A stretch of 64,000 bases of DNA from an uncultured Chitinophagaceae bacterium (GCA_936908745.1 CAKZFX010000020.1:62001-126000), one strand, 5' to 3'; positions 24,599-33,720 are shown, numbered from the stretch's first letter. Numbers and translations: made by a program. The notes: a model not told the origin generated them from the letters alone.

Positions 24599-25222
24599 AT
24601 GTTTGAGGCCATATTGAAAGGATTAGGATTTGGATTGCTGCTAACCATAGCGGTAGGCCCCATTCTTTTTTCTATTATCAAGCAAAGCCTTAACAATGGC
24701 TACCGTGGCGGGTTTGCATTCATCGCCGGTGTGTCTGCCAGCGATATTACATTGGTGCTGGTCAGCAATATTTTTACAGAATTATTTAACCAGATCAAAG
24801 CTCACTCGGTTGAGATCGGTATCGCCGGCTGCATATTCCTTGTGACGATGGGTATTTACTTTTTGTTCTTTAAAAAAGTAAACGTGGATGAAACCGGCCA
24901 GCAGATTTTTAAAAAATTCAGGAAACGCGACTATGCAAGACTTTTTTTATCCGGCTATTTCATGAACCTGCTCAACCCCGGTATTTTTATTTTCTGGATT
25001 ACAACGTCCACGGCCGTTATCACGCATACCGTCAACCAGCGCATCGTGATTTTTGCCACCTGTCTTTTATTTGTCTTATTAACAGACGTTCTTAAAGTAT
25101 TACTGGCAGGCAAAATACGTAACCGCCTCACCCCGCATAATATTCATATCATCAACCGTATCAACGGTATCATACTCGTGGGTTTTGGGTTGGCGTTAAT
25201 CGGCGGCTTATTATTTTGGTAA
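24599..25222 (+). CDS. LysE/RhtB-family amino acid exporter
   Basis: A 207-residue protein with six hydrophobic segments, the family norm. The start FGLLLTIAVGPILFSIIKQSL contains the conserved G-P-x segment of LysE-type exporters, and FLSGYFMNLLNPGIFIFWI matches the second conserved block (NLLNPK/G). A charged loop near residues 95-120 separates the halves. Such proteins export amino acids or related small molecules. The substrate is unknown. It begins just after the right end of the four-helix-bundle element. Confidence 0.8.
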   Translation: MFEAILKGLGFGLLLTIAVGPILFSIIKQSLNNGYRGGFAFIAGVSASDITLVLVSNIFTELFNQIKAHSVEIGIAGCIFLVTMGIYFLFFKKVNVDETGQQIFKKFRKRDYARLFLSGYFMNLLNPGIFIFWITTSTAVITHTVNQRIVIFATCLLFVLLTDVLKVLLAGKIRNRLTPHNIHIINRINGIILVGFGLALIGGLLFW

Positions 25223-25279
25223 CCGGAAGATTAACATTTTCTATTGCGCAAAAAATCGGGAGGCTGCTATCTTGGCAGC

Positions 25280-25780
25280 ATGAAACTCCGGCTGCTTATC
25301 TTATTATTGATTGCTCCTCTTTTTTCCCTTGCACAGGAAGTTAACCTGCGGATCATAAAGAACGGGAAAGTGAAGAAAAAAATACCCAACGGAACTTATC
25401 TTGTTATTGTTGACAAGAATCGTGATAAATATGTCGGCCCGTTTTATATTGTTAATGATTCGATGCTTTCTGTTGGAGAAAGTTTTATCCCTATCAACTC
25501 GGTTGTTTCTATTAAATTTCAGAAACCTCCTAAAAATCCGTTTAACTGGGGGCAATTCGGTTTGGTTACCTTGGGCGTAGGACTTTCTACAGCCGGTATG
25601 GCTGGTGCAGGTTGGGAAACGCCGAAGAATGCGGTCATCAATTCAATGGTGCTTGGTTATAGTCCTTACCTCATTGATCTTGCCAAGCGAAAGATTTTTA
25701 AAAAAAAGCGCAAGTGGAAAGTAAAGCGCAACACATGGTTCAGGATTTGGGATATGCGGATGGAGCCGCGGGGTTTTTAG
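25280..25780 (+). CDS. Secreted or membrane protein of unknown function
   Basis: The ATG at 25280 gives 166 residues with a clear signal peptide (MKLRLLILLLIAPLFSLAQ). An earlier in-frame start hides that signal. The mature part has a beta-rich first half (KIPNGTYLVIVDKNRDKYVG), a glycine-rich hydrophobic stretch at about 100-130 (GLVTLGVGLSTAGMAGAG), and a very basic C-terminus. I recognise no family. It may be an inner- or outer-membrane-associated protein. mtgA starts 29 bases after its stop. Confidence 0.55.
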   Translation: MKLRLLILLLIAPLFSLAQEVNLRIIKNGKVKKKIPNGTYLVIVDKNRDKYVGPFYIVNDSMLSVGESFIPINSVVSIKFQKPPKNPFNWGQFGLVTLGVGLSTAGMAGAGWETPKNAVINSMVLGYSPYLIDLAKRKIFKKKRKWKVKRNTWFRIWDMRMEPRGF

Positions 25781-25809
25781 TATTCAGCAATCATTTTTAT
25801 CTTGCAAGC

Positions 25810-26565
25810 ATGGCGGCCCAGTCAACCACTAAAAGAACCCTGCTTCAACGCATTTGGCGGATCACGAAAAAAGTGTTTCTCTGGCTATTTATTCTCCAGT
25901 TGGTATACATCATCCTGCTGCGATGGGTGGACCCGCCGATAACGATGACACAATTCTCCAGTTGGGTCAGCGGGCATGGAATGAAAAGAGACTATGTAAG
26001 CCGCAACAATATTTCACCGGAGGCAAAACTGGCGGTCATTGCTGCCGAAGACCAACTCTTTCCCGATCATAGCGGGTTTGACTGGAAAAGCATCAAGAAG
26101 GCGATGGACTACAATGAAAAAAAGCCCGGTCGTGTGAGAGGTGCCAGCAGTATCAGCCAGCAGGTGGCGAAAAACGTTTTCTTATGGCAGGGCGGCGGCT
26201 GGTTTCGCAAAGGATTGGAATCTTACTTCACATTTATGATTGAAAAGCTTTGGGGTAAAAAACGCATTCTCGAAGTATACCTCAACGTGGTGGAAATGGG
26301 TGATGGTGTGTTTGGTATTGAAGCTGCTGCGCAAACATTTTATCATAAGCCGGCTAAAAATTTAACCAGGCAGGAGGCGGCGATGATTGCGGCTACGCTG
26401 CGCAACCCTGTTTTCTATAATCTCAAATCGCCGACTTCAAGAATGAATACAAGGGCGAATTGGGTGGTGCGACAAATGAATAACCTTATCGTTGATCCTG
26501 ATATCCGAAATGTGATCGGTCTGCCGGTCCCCGAAACCGGGTCCAAAAAATCAGTCAATCAATAA
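25810..26565 (+). CDS. mtgA: Monofunctional peptidoglycan transglycosylase
   Basis: A 251-residue GT51 enzyme from the ATG at 25810; an in-frame upstream extension overlaps the previous gene and is unlikely. One N-terminal transmembrane helix (FLWLFILQLVYIILLRW) anchors it. AAEDQLFPDHSGFDW contains the catalytic glutamate. GASSISQQVAKNVFLW, KKRILEVYLNVVEMG and FGIEAAAQTFYHK are the other GT51 motifs. It polymerises glycan strands from lipid II in the periplasm without a transpeptidase domain. Its last 15 bases overlap the end of the convergent GT39 gene. Confidence 0.93.
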   Translation: MAAQSTTKRTLLQRIWRITKKVFLWLFILQLVYIILLRWVDPPITMTQFSSWVSGHGMKRDYVSRNNISPEAKLAVIAAEDQLFPDHSGFDWKSIKKAMDYNEKKPGRVRGASSISQQVAKNVFLWQGGGWFRKGLESYFTFMIEKLWGKKRILEVYLNVVEMGDGVFGIEAAAQTFYHKPAKNLTRQEAAMIAATLRNPVFYNLKSPTSRMNTRANWVVRQMNNLIVDPDIRNVIGLPVPETGSKKSVNQ

Positions 26566-28218
26566 CTCAATCTTCTCGCTGTTGTGCGTTGGCGGGTAGG
26601 CGCCGGAACTGATGCCCAGTCGCATAAAATAATGTCCCTTACCCATCGCAGGATTCAGCAGCGTGTCCATTTTTCTTCCGTCCATCACTTCTTTCAACTT
26701 CCATGGCAGCGGAATGTCTTTTTGCCACTTACCATCTTTGGCGAAAATGCCGATGCGCATCGTATCGTTCAGCTCATGCGATTGAATAAATGTTTTGTAT
26801 TGATCGGTGGCTGAAAAAATGCATTGCAGTTGAAACTCTTTTCCTTCCTTGATTTTTATTTTCCGGCTGCCAAATTCAGCCGTCACTTTTCCAAACGACA
26901 TAAAACCGGGATCATATGTATAACCCAACAAGCCAATGGAAGTGGACAAAGAATCCGGGAAAACAGCCGGGTTATAATAATCAATATAATATACCGGCTT
27001 GCCCAGCAAGGAATCTTCTATCGGCCAGAAATTGAAATTGTTTTTTCGTTTCTGGTAGCTGTTTTGGGAATAGGCCATTTGCCCGGAGTAAAACCAATAC
27101 TTGGAAGCCCGCTGGTAAGAACTGTTGAAAACAACCGGTAAGCCTTTCGTTCTTTCTTTCATTTCGGCAGGCCAGTTTTTCCAGCTATGAAACTTTTCTT
27201 TTACCACTTTCAAGGGAACGATGTCAACGATCATTACGATACGGGCAAATAATACCAATACTAACGTAAAAGGAAGTGTGCGGTATAACCAGCGTTGCCA
27301 GTTGCTCTTTTCCAGTAAAAAATTATGTGATAAAACCAGCAGGGAAATAAATACCGGTGAGGTCCAGTTGCCTTCCACCCGGCCACGAAAAGAACTGAGC
27401 AGGAAGAACGCATAAATACCGACCAATGTAAACTTCAACGCCCTTTCCAGTTGTGTTTTGGAACGGTATAAAAAAGCAGCAGGCAATAAAATAAAACCGG
27501 CAATCGGGCCGGGCAATAATAACTGGCCGATGATATACTCAGTGGTATAAGCAAACTTGTAGGGGTTTACATTGCTTTCAAACAAATGATACTTAAAACT
27601 TACCCAGTCGTGCTGGTATTGCCAGTAGAGATGCGGCGCAAACAGCAATAAGGCGATAAAACCGGCGATATATGTCTGATACCGGGTAAATAACTTCCAG
27701 TTGGAAATAAGTGTAAAAAAGACAATTAATACTGCATGGTATTTACTGTATAGTAACAAGGCCACGCCCACGCCCAGCAACAGCGTATTGAGCCATGACC
27801 TATTTTGTAAAAACCGTTTGTAAAACAAAAAGAAAACGGCCGTGAAGAAGATCAGTGGCATATCGGGCACAGCGAGGAAGCCGGCGATCTGCAAAGCGGC
27901 CATTGACAAAGCGATGCCGTAAAAAAGAAAGGGATTCTTTTTGTCAATCAGCTTTTCAATGATCATTAATGAAAAGGTCGTGAGCAGCAACGGCCAGAGG
28001 CGAACGCCGAGCTCATTCGGAAAAATGGAGTAACCCATTTTTACCAGCAATCCCGTCATCGGCGGATGATCAAAATAACCCCAATCGAGGTATTGCCCGA
28101 AAATCCAGTAATAGGCTTCATCATCCCACAATTCGGTAAGCCCGGCCTGCATAACGGACAACAGCAACCAGCAACTATAAAAAACAAGACGATGATGTTT
28201 TTTCAGGAAATCGTTCAT
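26551..28218 (-). CDS. GT39/ArnT-like membrane glycosyltransferase
   Basis: A 555-residue polytopic protein. The first periplasmic loop reads LWDDEAYYWIFGQYLDWGYFDHPP: DDEAYYW is the classical GT-C acidic motif and the following DHPP is conserved in bacterial GT39 enzymes. About ten to twelve hydrophobic segments occupy residues 10-350. The last 190 residues form a soluble, probably periplasmic, domain. It likely transfers a polyprenyl-phosphate-linked sugar to an envelope acceptor. It is distinct in sequence from the other GT39 gene at 1058-2710. Confidence 0.85.
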   Translation of the reverse strand: MNDFLKKHHRLVFYSCWLLLSVMQAGLTELWDDEAYYWIFGQYLDWGYFDHPPMTGLLVKMGYSIFPNELGVRLWPLLLTTFSLMIIEKLIDKKNPFLFYGIALSMAALQIAGFLAVPDMPLIFFTAVFFLFYKRFLQNRSWLNTLLLGVGVALLLYSKYHAVLIVFFTLISNWKLFTRYQTYIAGFIALLLFAPHLYWQYQHDWVSFKYHLFESNVNPYKFAYTTEYIIGQLLLPGPIAGFILLPAAFLYRSKTQLERALKFTLVGIYAFFLLSSFRGRVEGNWTSPVFISLLVLSHNFLLEKSNWQRWLYRTLPFTLVLVLFARIVMIVDIVPLKVVKEKFHSWKNWPAEMKERTKGLPVVFNSSYQRASKYWFYSGQMAYSQNSYQKRKNNFNFWPIEDSLLGKPVYYIDYYNPAVFPDSLSTSIGLLGYTYDPGFMSFGKVTAEFGSRKIKIKEGKEFQLQCIFSATDQYKTFIQSHELNDTMRIGIFAKDGKWQKDIPLPWKLKEVMDGRKMDTLLNPAMGKGHYFMRLGISSGAYPPTHNSEKIELLID

Positions 28219-28270
28219 GGAGCGAAATTAGGAACAATGCATTTGTTTTTAAACGGGGTTTATCTGGGCT

Positions 28271-28304
28271 AAATAAAAACTGCCGGGTCATTATACCCGG
28301 CAGT
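28271..28304 (-). terminator. Intrinsic terminator of the repeat-fibre gene
   Basis: Perfect 10-bp stem ACTGCCGGGT (28279-28288) / ACCCGGCAGT (28295-28304), loop of six. On the minus strand it is followed by TTTTATTT, 21 bases after the stop of the fibre gene. Confidence 0.85.
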
Positions 28305-28324
28305 CACTTATGAAAAGCAGGGTC

Positions 28325-30220
28325 TTACTTACCAGCCACGATCATTCGTTTTGAATCAATTAGTTTTCCGTCGGCAGTGATGGAATAGATATACATGCCT
28401 GCTGCCAGCCGGTCTGCTGAAAAAGTTATCGAAGCGCTGCCACGTTTATTAACCGGTATTACATTGATTTCCTTACCTGTCATATCATAAACCGTCAAAT
28501 AGGCTTTGCTTACCTGTTGCGGCAGGTTGAATTGAATAACCGTTTCGCCGGAGAAAGGGTTCGGTATATTTTGCTCCATCGAAGCACCCGCCCATGTTGA
28601 CGTATTGCTATTGCTGTTTGCAGTGCCTCCTGTTGCTTTTTTCAATTCATTTATTTGCTGTTGCAAGGCTTCGATGGATTGCTGTTGATCTTCAATCATT
28701 TTTTGCTGTTCCTGCATGGCTTTTACCAGCGGCACCACAAACTGGCCGTAGGATAAACTGTAGTTGTCGTTGTCATCTGCTGGCGTATGCAAGCCATTAA
28801 AGTCATAACCGGTTTCCTTTGCTGCTTTTTCCACTTCCTGGGCAATAAAACCGCTTTGGCGGATAGCTGTAGAGGCAGCAAAATCTTTGTCTAAATGTCG
28901 TTGACGGATGCTGTCGGGCATGTTTTTGGTCCAGAACTCCGTCAGTTTCCTGGTATCGAAATTATAAACCACGGGCCGTAGCTTTTTAATAAATTCCAGT
29001 CCTTTTACTTCTTCTTGGATATCTGTTTTAAAACGCTTGTCTGAAACGGTATAACTTACGGGGCCTTCAACCACTGTTACAGAGGCGTTGCCAAATCTTA
29101 TTTTATTGCTGGCGTTGACCACGGTATTAGCGCCTAAAGCAGTGGCATTGGATAAGTCGCCGGTTGAAACATTGGCAAAGGACCCAATACCGGTATTATA
29201 ACTACCTGTTTCATTGAAAAGAAGAGCTCCTTGTCCTGTTGCAATGTTATCTCCTCCTGTTTTATTAAAGAAAAGTGCTTGAGCTCCTGTTCCGATGTTG
29301 TTTTTCCCCGTTGTATTGGAATAAAGTGCTTGAAGACCTGTTGCAATATTATTCTCCCCCGTTGTGTTAGAGTAAAGTGCATAAAGAGCTGATGCGATAT
29401 TATGGTTTCCCGTTGTGTTAGAATAAAGTGGGCTTAACCCTGTTGCAATATTGCCTACTCCTGTGGTGTTAGAGTAAAGAGCATCAGCCCCAACTGCAAT
29501 ATTAATTGCACCTGTTGTATTAGAATAAAGTGCTTGGGTGCCTGCTGCAATATTATCGTTGCCGGTTGTATTGGAGTAAAGTGTCTGATAGCCTGTTGCA
29601 ATATTTCTAAAGCCAGTCGTATTTGACCGAAGGGCGCTAGTGCCAGTAGCCACATTATCATAACCTGTTGTATTAGAGTAAAGTGTGGATAGTCCTGTTG
29701 CAATATTTTGGTATCCTGTTGTATTGGAATAAAGAGCATTGGTGCCCGTTGCAACATTAAAATCTCCCCTTGTATTGGCGTAAAGTGCCTGTTGGCCTGT
29801 CGCAATATTATGTGATCCCGATGTATTTGAATAAAGCGTCGCAGTACCTGTTGCAATATTATTTGCCCCCGATGTATTTGAATAAAGCGCTTGACGGCCG
29901 ACCGCTAAATTTTGCCATCCATATGTATTTGAGAAAAGCGCTTGATAACCTACTGCTGTGTTATAATATCCAAATGTATTTGAATAAAGTGTTTGATAAC
30001 CAGTTGCTACATTATTATTTCCCGTTGTATTCGAAAAAAGAGCCCCCTGTCCAAAAGCTGAATTATTAGAGCCAGTGATGGGTATAGTATTAGCATTGTA
30101 AGAAGTATTATTCTGCGCATGCAGTTGATAGGAAAACGATAAGAACAATAAAGCCCCGATAGAAAGATAAAAGCAAATAAGCCTGCTAAAAGAAGTTAAC
30201 GACCTGGTTTGTGATTTCAT
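28325..30220 (-). CDS. T9SS-secreted repeat fibre with S74 tail-fibre chaperone domain
   Basis: A 631-residue secreted protein. After the signal peptide (about 1-35, ending LHAQ) come 17 tandem 17-residue repeats of the type TGxxNIATGxxALYSNT (residues 49-337). These resemble the YadA-like head repeats of trimeric adhesins. Next is an S74 / endosialidase-type intramolecular chaperone (DKRFKTDIQEEVKGLEFIKK, about 395-510), then a coiled coil rich in glutamine. The C-terminus (EQNIPNPFSGETVIQF to the end) is a type A T9SS sorting domain. The parts imply a trimeric surface fibre that folds with the chaperone domain and leaves through the type IX system. It has its own terminator. Confidence 0.85.
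   Translation of the reverse strand: MKSQTRSLTSFSRLICFYLSIGALLFLSFSYQLHAQNNTSYNANTIPITGSNNSAFGQGALFSNTTGNNNVATGYQTLYSNTFGYYNTAVGYQALFSNTYGWQNLAVGRQALYSNTSGANNIATGTATLYSNTSGSHNIATGQQALYANTRGDFNVATGTNALYSNTTGYQNIATGLSTLYSNTTGYDNVATGTSALRSNTTGFRNIATGYQTLYSNTTGNDNIAAGTQALYSNTTGAINIAVGADALYSNTTGVGNIATGLSPLYSNTTGNHNIASALYALYSNTTGENNIATGLQALYSNTTGKNNIGTGAQALFFNKTGGDNIATGQGALLFNETGSYNTGIGSFANVSTGDLSNATALGANTVVNASNKIRFGNASVTVVEGPVSYTVSDKRFKTDIQEEVKGLEFIKKLRPVVYNFDTRKLTEFWTKNMPDSIRQRHLDKDFAASTAIRQSGFIAQEVEKAAKETGYDFNGLHTPADDNDNYSLSYGQFVVPLVKAMQEQQKMIEDQQQSIEALQQQINELKKATGGTANSNSNTSTWAGASMEQNIPNPFSGETVIQFNLPQQVSKAYLTVYDMTGKEINVIPVNKRGSASITFSADRLAAGMYIYSITADGKLIDSKRMIVAGK
29210..30076 (-). repeat. 17 tandem 51-bp coding repeats in the fibre gene
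   Basis: Seventeen in-frame 51-base units, each coding TGxxNIATGxxALYSNT with variation mainly at positions 3-4 and 10-11. A partial eighteenth follows. Units are diverged at the DNA level, so the array is old rather than freshly expanded, but copy number could still change by recombination. Confidence 0.9.
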
Positions 30221-30405
30221 AATTAAAAGATTTAATTGTTAATAAATGAAATCAACCGGTATGGTTTGCGGCAGTGGGAGTTGGCTGTCGTAATATAGTT
30301 TATTAACTACGATCTGCGGTACATTTAAATAATCCGGTAGAAAACCCTTAGTGTAAAAATGTGTGCCTTTTAGTATGCAGAATAAATAGAAAAAACGATG
30401 TAGCG

Positions 30406-30963
30406 TCAACCGAGCAGTTGATCCACCGCCGCCACCGCCGTTTTAAACCGCTGCTCATAATCTCCCTTCACTTCCACCCAGGGCGTGGATTGATTGATCA
30501 AAAGGTCAGTGTATATTTTATATAATTTTTTTCGGGAAGAAATATCAGGATACTCACGCAGCTCATCTTCCACCCAGGGCAGATCAATATTACACAGCAG
30601 GTAGAGATCATATTTGCGTTTGGAAATCTCTTCGAGGATAAAACGATGGCATTGGTTAAACACAAATTCACACCAGACCTTCATCACGTACATATCGGTA
30701 TCAATAAACAAAGGGATCTTGCCACCGGCTTCTAAGAGCGGCAGGGATTGTTCTTCGAGCTGTTGCGCATATTCATCTTCCAGCGCCAGTTGTCCTTTGG
30801 CAATGGTGAGCAGATCCTCGTATTCATAACTGCTGCCATTGGTCTGCAAATATTCTCTTGCAAATTCAGGACACCATGTGGTCTCATAATGATCGGCGAG
30901 CATTGCACTCAAGGTGCTTTTGCCCGTGCTTTCAGGACCCAGGATGACGATTTTTTTAAGCAT
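30406..30963 (-). CDS. NadR-type nicotinamide riboside kinase domain protein
   Basis: A 185-residue P-loop protein with Walker A GPESTGKST (9-17). CPEFAREYLQTNG, FIDTDMYVMKVWCEFVF and LLCNIDLPWVEDELREYP match the kinase domain of NadR, which phosphorylates nicotinamide riboside to NMN. The NMN adenylyltransferase and regulatory domains of full NadR are absent. The gene start overlaps the end of pnuC by eight bases. Transport plus phosphorylation in one operon is a standard NAD salvage arrangement, which strongly supports the assignment. Confidence 0.85.
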   Translation of the reverse strand: MLKKIVILGPESTGKSTLSAMLADHYETTWCPEFAREYLQTNGSSYEYEDLLTIAKGQLALEDEYAQQLEEQSLPLLEAGGKIPLFIDTDMYVMKVWCEFVFNQCHRFILEEISKRKYDLYLLCNIDLPWVEDELREYPDISSRKKLYKIYTDLLINQSTPWVEVKGDYEQRFKTAVAAVDQLLG

Positions 30964-31582
30964 GGTTTCTTGCTCTTTTCTTCCATTCCACCAATCCCCA
31001 CACAGCCATTACCAGCAATACAAGATAATAAACACTGGTGAATACATAATGCTTTACAAAATACAAAGGAATGGAAGCGATGTTGGTGATGATCCACCAA
31101 TACCAGCTTTCGACTTTCTTTTTCGTCATCAGCCACATGCCGGTAAAAGCGGTGGCCGAGGCCAACGCATCTGCCCAGGGGATCACGCCATCCGAAAACT
31201 CTCTTTTCAGGTAGGTCAATACAAGGAAAATAGCAATATAAAAAGAAGCGAAGAAGAGCAACTGGTAACGCCACCATTTTTTATCGGAAAAACTGACCCG
31301 GACAATATGTTCATGCTGCGCATTTCTCCTTGACCAGATGATCCAGCCATAAATGCTCATCACGGTATAATAAAAATTGACACTGGCTTCGCCAAACAAA
31401 CTGCCTTTGATACTCAGGTAAACATAAAACGTGGTATTGATCAGCCCTGTAGGATAAACCAGTATATTCTCTTTGCGTGAAAACCAAACGCTGATGATAC
31501 CGGAGAACACGGCAATGTATTCCAGCCATGTGGTATGTATCATCCCGTTTACAAACTGCTCATATATTTCCGGTAATGTCAA
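30956..31582 (-). CDS. pnuC: Nicotinamide riboside transporter PnuC
   Basis: A 208-residue protein with seven hydrophobic segments, as expected for PnuC. TWLEYIAVFSGIISVWFSRKEN, NFYYTVMSIYGWIIW and WYWWIITNIASIPLY are the conserved PnuC segments lining the substrate path. PnuC proteins facilitate diffusion of nicotinamide riboside, trapped inside by phosphorylation. The kinase gene overlapping its 3' end points to that substrate rather than thiamine (PnuT) or riboflavin. No riboswitch structure is evident in the 31 bases upstream. Confidence 0.88.
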   Translation of the reverse strand: MTLPEIYEQFVNGMIHTTWLEYIAVFSGIISVWFSRKENILVYPTGLINTTFYVYLSIKGSLFGEASVNFYYTVMSIYGWIIWSRRNAQHEHIVRVSFSDKKWWRYQLLFFASFYIAIFLVLTYLKREFSDGVIPWADALASATAFTGMWLMTKKKVESWYWWIITNIASIPLYFVKHYVFTSVYYLVLLVMAVWGLVEWKKRARNHA

Positions 31583-31613
31583 ATGAAAAATTGAATGCGA
31601 AAGATAAACAGGA

Positions 31614-32225
31614 TCAGCCGGGATTGGTGTATTTGCCCCAGAACTTTAAATATTTAATACCGTTGGAGGTTTGAAAACGGGTGGCCACCTGTTGCCATTT
31701 GCCATTTTCATATCGCCACACCAAAAAATGCAAATGCGGTGTCCATGCGTAACCTGTTTTGCCACTGATGCCAATCACTTGTCCCTTTTTTACCACATCG
31801 CCTTCTTCTACCAATGCGCCATTGTGTTGCAAATGCCAGTAGCCGGCTCTTGATCCATCTGAATGTTCGATCACGATATTGTTGCCATGCGAACGGTACT
31901 TTTTGCTCATGCCGCCTTTGGTGCCATCTTCTTTTACCCGTACCACAACGCCTTCCCTTGCGGCACAAATCTTTGTTCCTTTCTTCATATTAAAATCCAG
32001 TGCCGCTCTTTCTTTATGGCTGAATGAACTGAAATAACCTTGTATCACCCGGAAGGTTTTTCCTTGTTCATAAGGCAGGGCATATACATAACTGCTATCG
32101 TCTTTAATAATACCTTCCTGTAATAGTTTCACTTGCTTGCGCAAAGGATTTTTGCTTGGGGAGCAGGTAACGAAAAAACCTGTTATGATTAATATGAGTA
32201 CGAACAGGGTATAAAAATGCCGCAT
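31614..32225 (-). CDS. M23-family metallopeptidase lipoprotein
   Basis: From the ATG at 32225, about 203 residues with a lipoprotein signal (MRHFYTLFVLILIITGFFVTC). The LytM-type domain has SHKERAALDF (His and Asp zinc ligands), AAREGVVVRVKEDG, YWHLQHNG and TPHLHFLVW (H-x-H). These are the usual M23 zinc and catalytic positions, so it should be an active peptidoglycan endopeptidase or a close relative. It resembles the second M23 gene at 32937-33521. pnuC follows after 31 bases. Confidence 0.8.
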   Translation of the reverse strand: MRHFYTLFVLILIITGFFVTCSPSKNPLRKQVKLLQEGIIKDDSSYVYALPYEQGKTFRVIQGYFSSFSHKERAALDFNMKKGTKICAAREGVVVRVKEDGTKGGMSKKYRSHGNNIVIEHSDGSRAGYWHLQHNGALVEEGDVVKKGQVIGISGKTGYAWTPHLHFLVWRYENGKWQQVATRFQTSNGIKYLKFWGKYTNPG

Positions 32226-32355
32226 AGGAGTGATCATGATACCTAAAAATAACAGGGAAAACGCCTCTTTGTTGTTAAGCGGGATTAAAATTTTGTACCC
32301 GGTAAAAAGTTGCGTCAGCGGAGACTACCAGTAAACCTATTAACTGATAAACCTG

Positions 32356-32877
32356 TCAACTATTCCCTTCCACCATCTTTTTCAAATTATTCAATCCCTG
32401 TTCAAATTGTTTGTGTAAGTTTTTTAAAATCATCGGTCCCATCAGGCTGGCTACCGGGAAAGGGAAAGCACCGTTGTTTTGCCAGGTGACTTTGGTTTCG
32501 CCATCGCCCCAGCTTTCAAACAGCCAGTTGTCTTTTGCTTTGGACGCAAAGGGTTTGATAAACTCCAGCGTAAAATGGATATGTTTTGCATCGAGGCTGT
32601 TCAGCGTTAAACTGCCAACGCCTACTTTCCTGCCTTCCCATGCATACTTATGTCCCGGCTGACCAGGATCGCCGGTGATTTTATTTTTAGCCGTCGGGTC
32701 CGTTTGTTGCCAGGGATTCCATTGGCTGTAATGATGCAGGTTGCTTACAAAACCCATCACCTCTGATTGTGGCTTCGCGATGATAATAGATTTCTCTACA
32801 TTATACGTTTTAGGCAACAAAGCTGCGATCAGCAACAGCAACGCCATCAGGCCAAGGAAAACATAGAGGACAATCAT
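32356..32877 (-). CDS. SRPBCC-family protein with N-terminal membrane anchor
   Basis: A 173-residue protein. MIVLYVFLGLMALLLLIAALL is a transmembrane anchor or uncleaved signal. Residues 28-173 are a START/polyketide-cyclase-like SRPBCC fold: IIAKPQSEVMGFVSNLHHYSQWNPW and KVTWQNNGAFPFPVASLMGP are typical. Such pockets bind hydrophobic ligands. No function is known. It lies between two M23 peptidase genes on the same strand. A similar anchored SRPBCC gene is at 51454-51987. Confidence 0.75.
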   Translation of the reverse strand: MIVLYVFLGLMALLLLIAALLPKTYNVEKSIIIAKPQSEVMGFVSNLHHYSQWNPWQQTDPTAKNKITGDPGQPGHKYAWEGRKVGVGSLTLNSLDAKHIHFTLEFIKPFASKAKDNWLFESWGDGETKVTWQNNGAFPFPVASLMGPMILKNLHKQFEQGLNNLKKMVEGNS

Positions 32878-32936
32878 GTGTGTAATTTAAAGACAGGTAA
32901 GTTACTGCATTCGGCGAAGCAATTATCAACCATTTG

Positions 32937-33521
32937 TCATAAATGACGTGTACGGTAAAATTTGCCGGGCCGCAGGTAAATAACACCTTTCTGCGTATAA
33001 AAACGTGTGGCTAACTGTGTATAGTTGCCTGACGCATCATAACCCTGCACTTCAAAATGCAGGTGCGGGAAAGCCGAGTAGCCGGTGTTTCCACTAAAGC
33101 CAATAGGCTGGCCAGCCTGCACCGTGTCGCCAACATTGACGAGCACACCGTCTTTTTGCAGGTGCCAGTAATTGGCTGTTGAACCATCATCGTGTTTTAT
33201 GCTGATATAATTGCCGTCGGATAAATTTTCCGGTTTCAGACCGCCTTTCTCTGAATCTTCGCGCAGCGAAGTGACCACGCCGGCACGGGCAGCACAAATT
33301 TTTGTACCGTTCTTTATTTTAAAATCCAATGCCCGTTCTCCCTTGTGGCTGAAACTGCTTTCGTAAGCCTGGATGAGAAATACTTTTTTCTTATTCTCAA
33401 ACGGAAGATTGTAGATATAGCTGCTGTCTTTTTTAAACTTTCCATTCTTCAGGTCGGCAATGGAATAATCCTGTGCGGCGCAGCAGCAAGGCAGCAATAA
33501 AAAAAGGAGGTAGCGGGTCAT
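32937..33521 (-). CDS. Secreted M23-family metallopeptidase
   Basis: A 194-residue protein with a short signal peptide (MTRYLLFLLLPCCCAAQ). The M23 domain has SHKGERALDF, AARAGVVTSLRED, YWHLQKDGVLV and FPHLHFEVQG, so His, Asp and H-x-H zinc ligands are present. It is clearly paralogous to the gene at 31614-32225 along its whole length, including the KDSSYIYNLPFE segment before the domain, so the two arose by duplication. It probably cleaves peptidoglycan cross-links in the periplasm. Confidence 0.8.
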   Translation of the reverse strand: MTRYLLFLLLPCCCAAQDYSIADLKNGKFKKDSSYIYNLPFENKKKVFLIQAYESSFSHKGERALDFKIKNGTKICAARAGVVTSLREDSEKGGLKPENLSDGNYISIKHDDGSTANYWHLQKDGVLVNVGDTVQAGQPIGFSGNTGYSAFPHLHFEVQGYDASGNYTQLATRFYTQKGVIYLRPGKFYRTRHL

Positions 33522-33720
33522 GGCTAAAAAGTTAGGTGCGTCTAAAAAAAGTTAGGCTTGTCTAAAAAAATACAGGCCCGGTTTTTTCGGTACTCCTTAA
33601 AGTTAGCTTGTTTTTCGATGTCGGGATCGCCCTTTCAGAAAGTCGTTCTATCACCCGCCGGAATCAGGCAACAATTCTCAACTTTGTAGTGTCAATCTAT
33701 TAAACATTAAATCTATCGTC

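Noticed and set aside
29455..30069. Long open frames on other frames and strand within the repeat array
   Set aside because: They are shadows of the periodic coding repeat and have no recognisable protein features.
29210..30076. Regular 51-base periodicity that could suggest a CRISPR array or minisatellite
   Set aside because: The units are in frame, code a clear 17-residue protein repeat within a fibre gene, and no constant repeat/unique spacer pattern exists.
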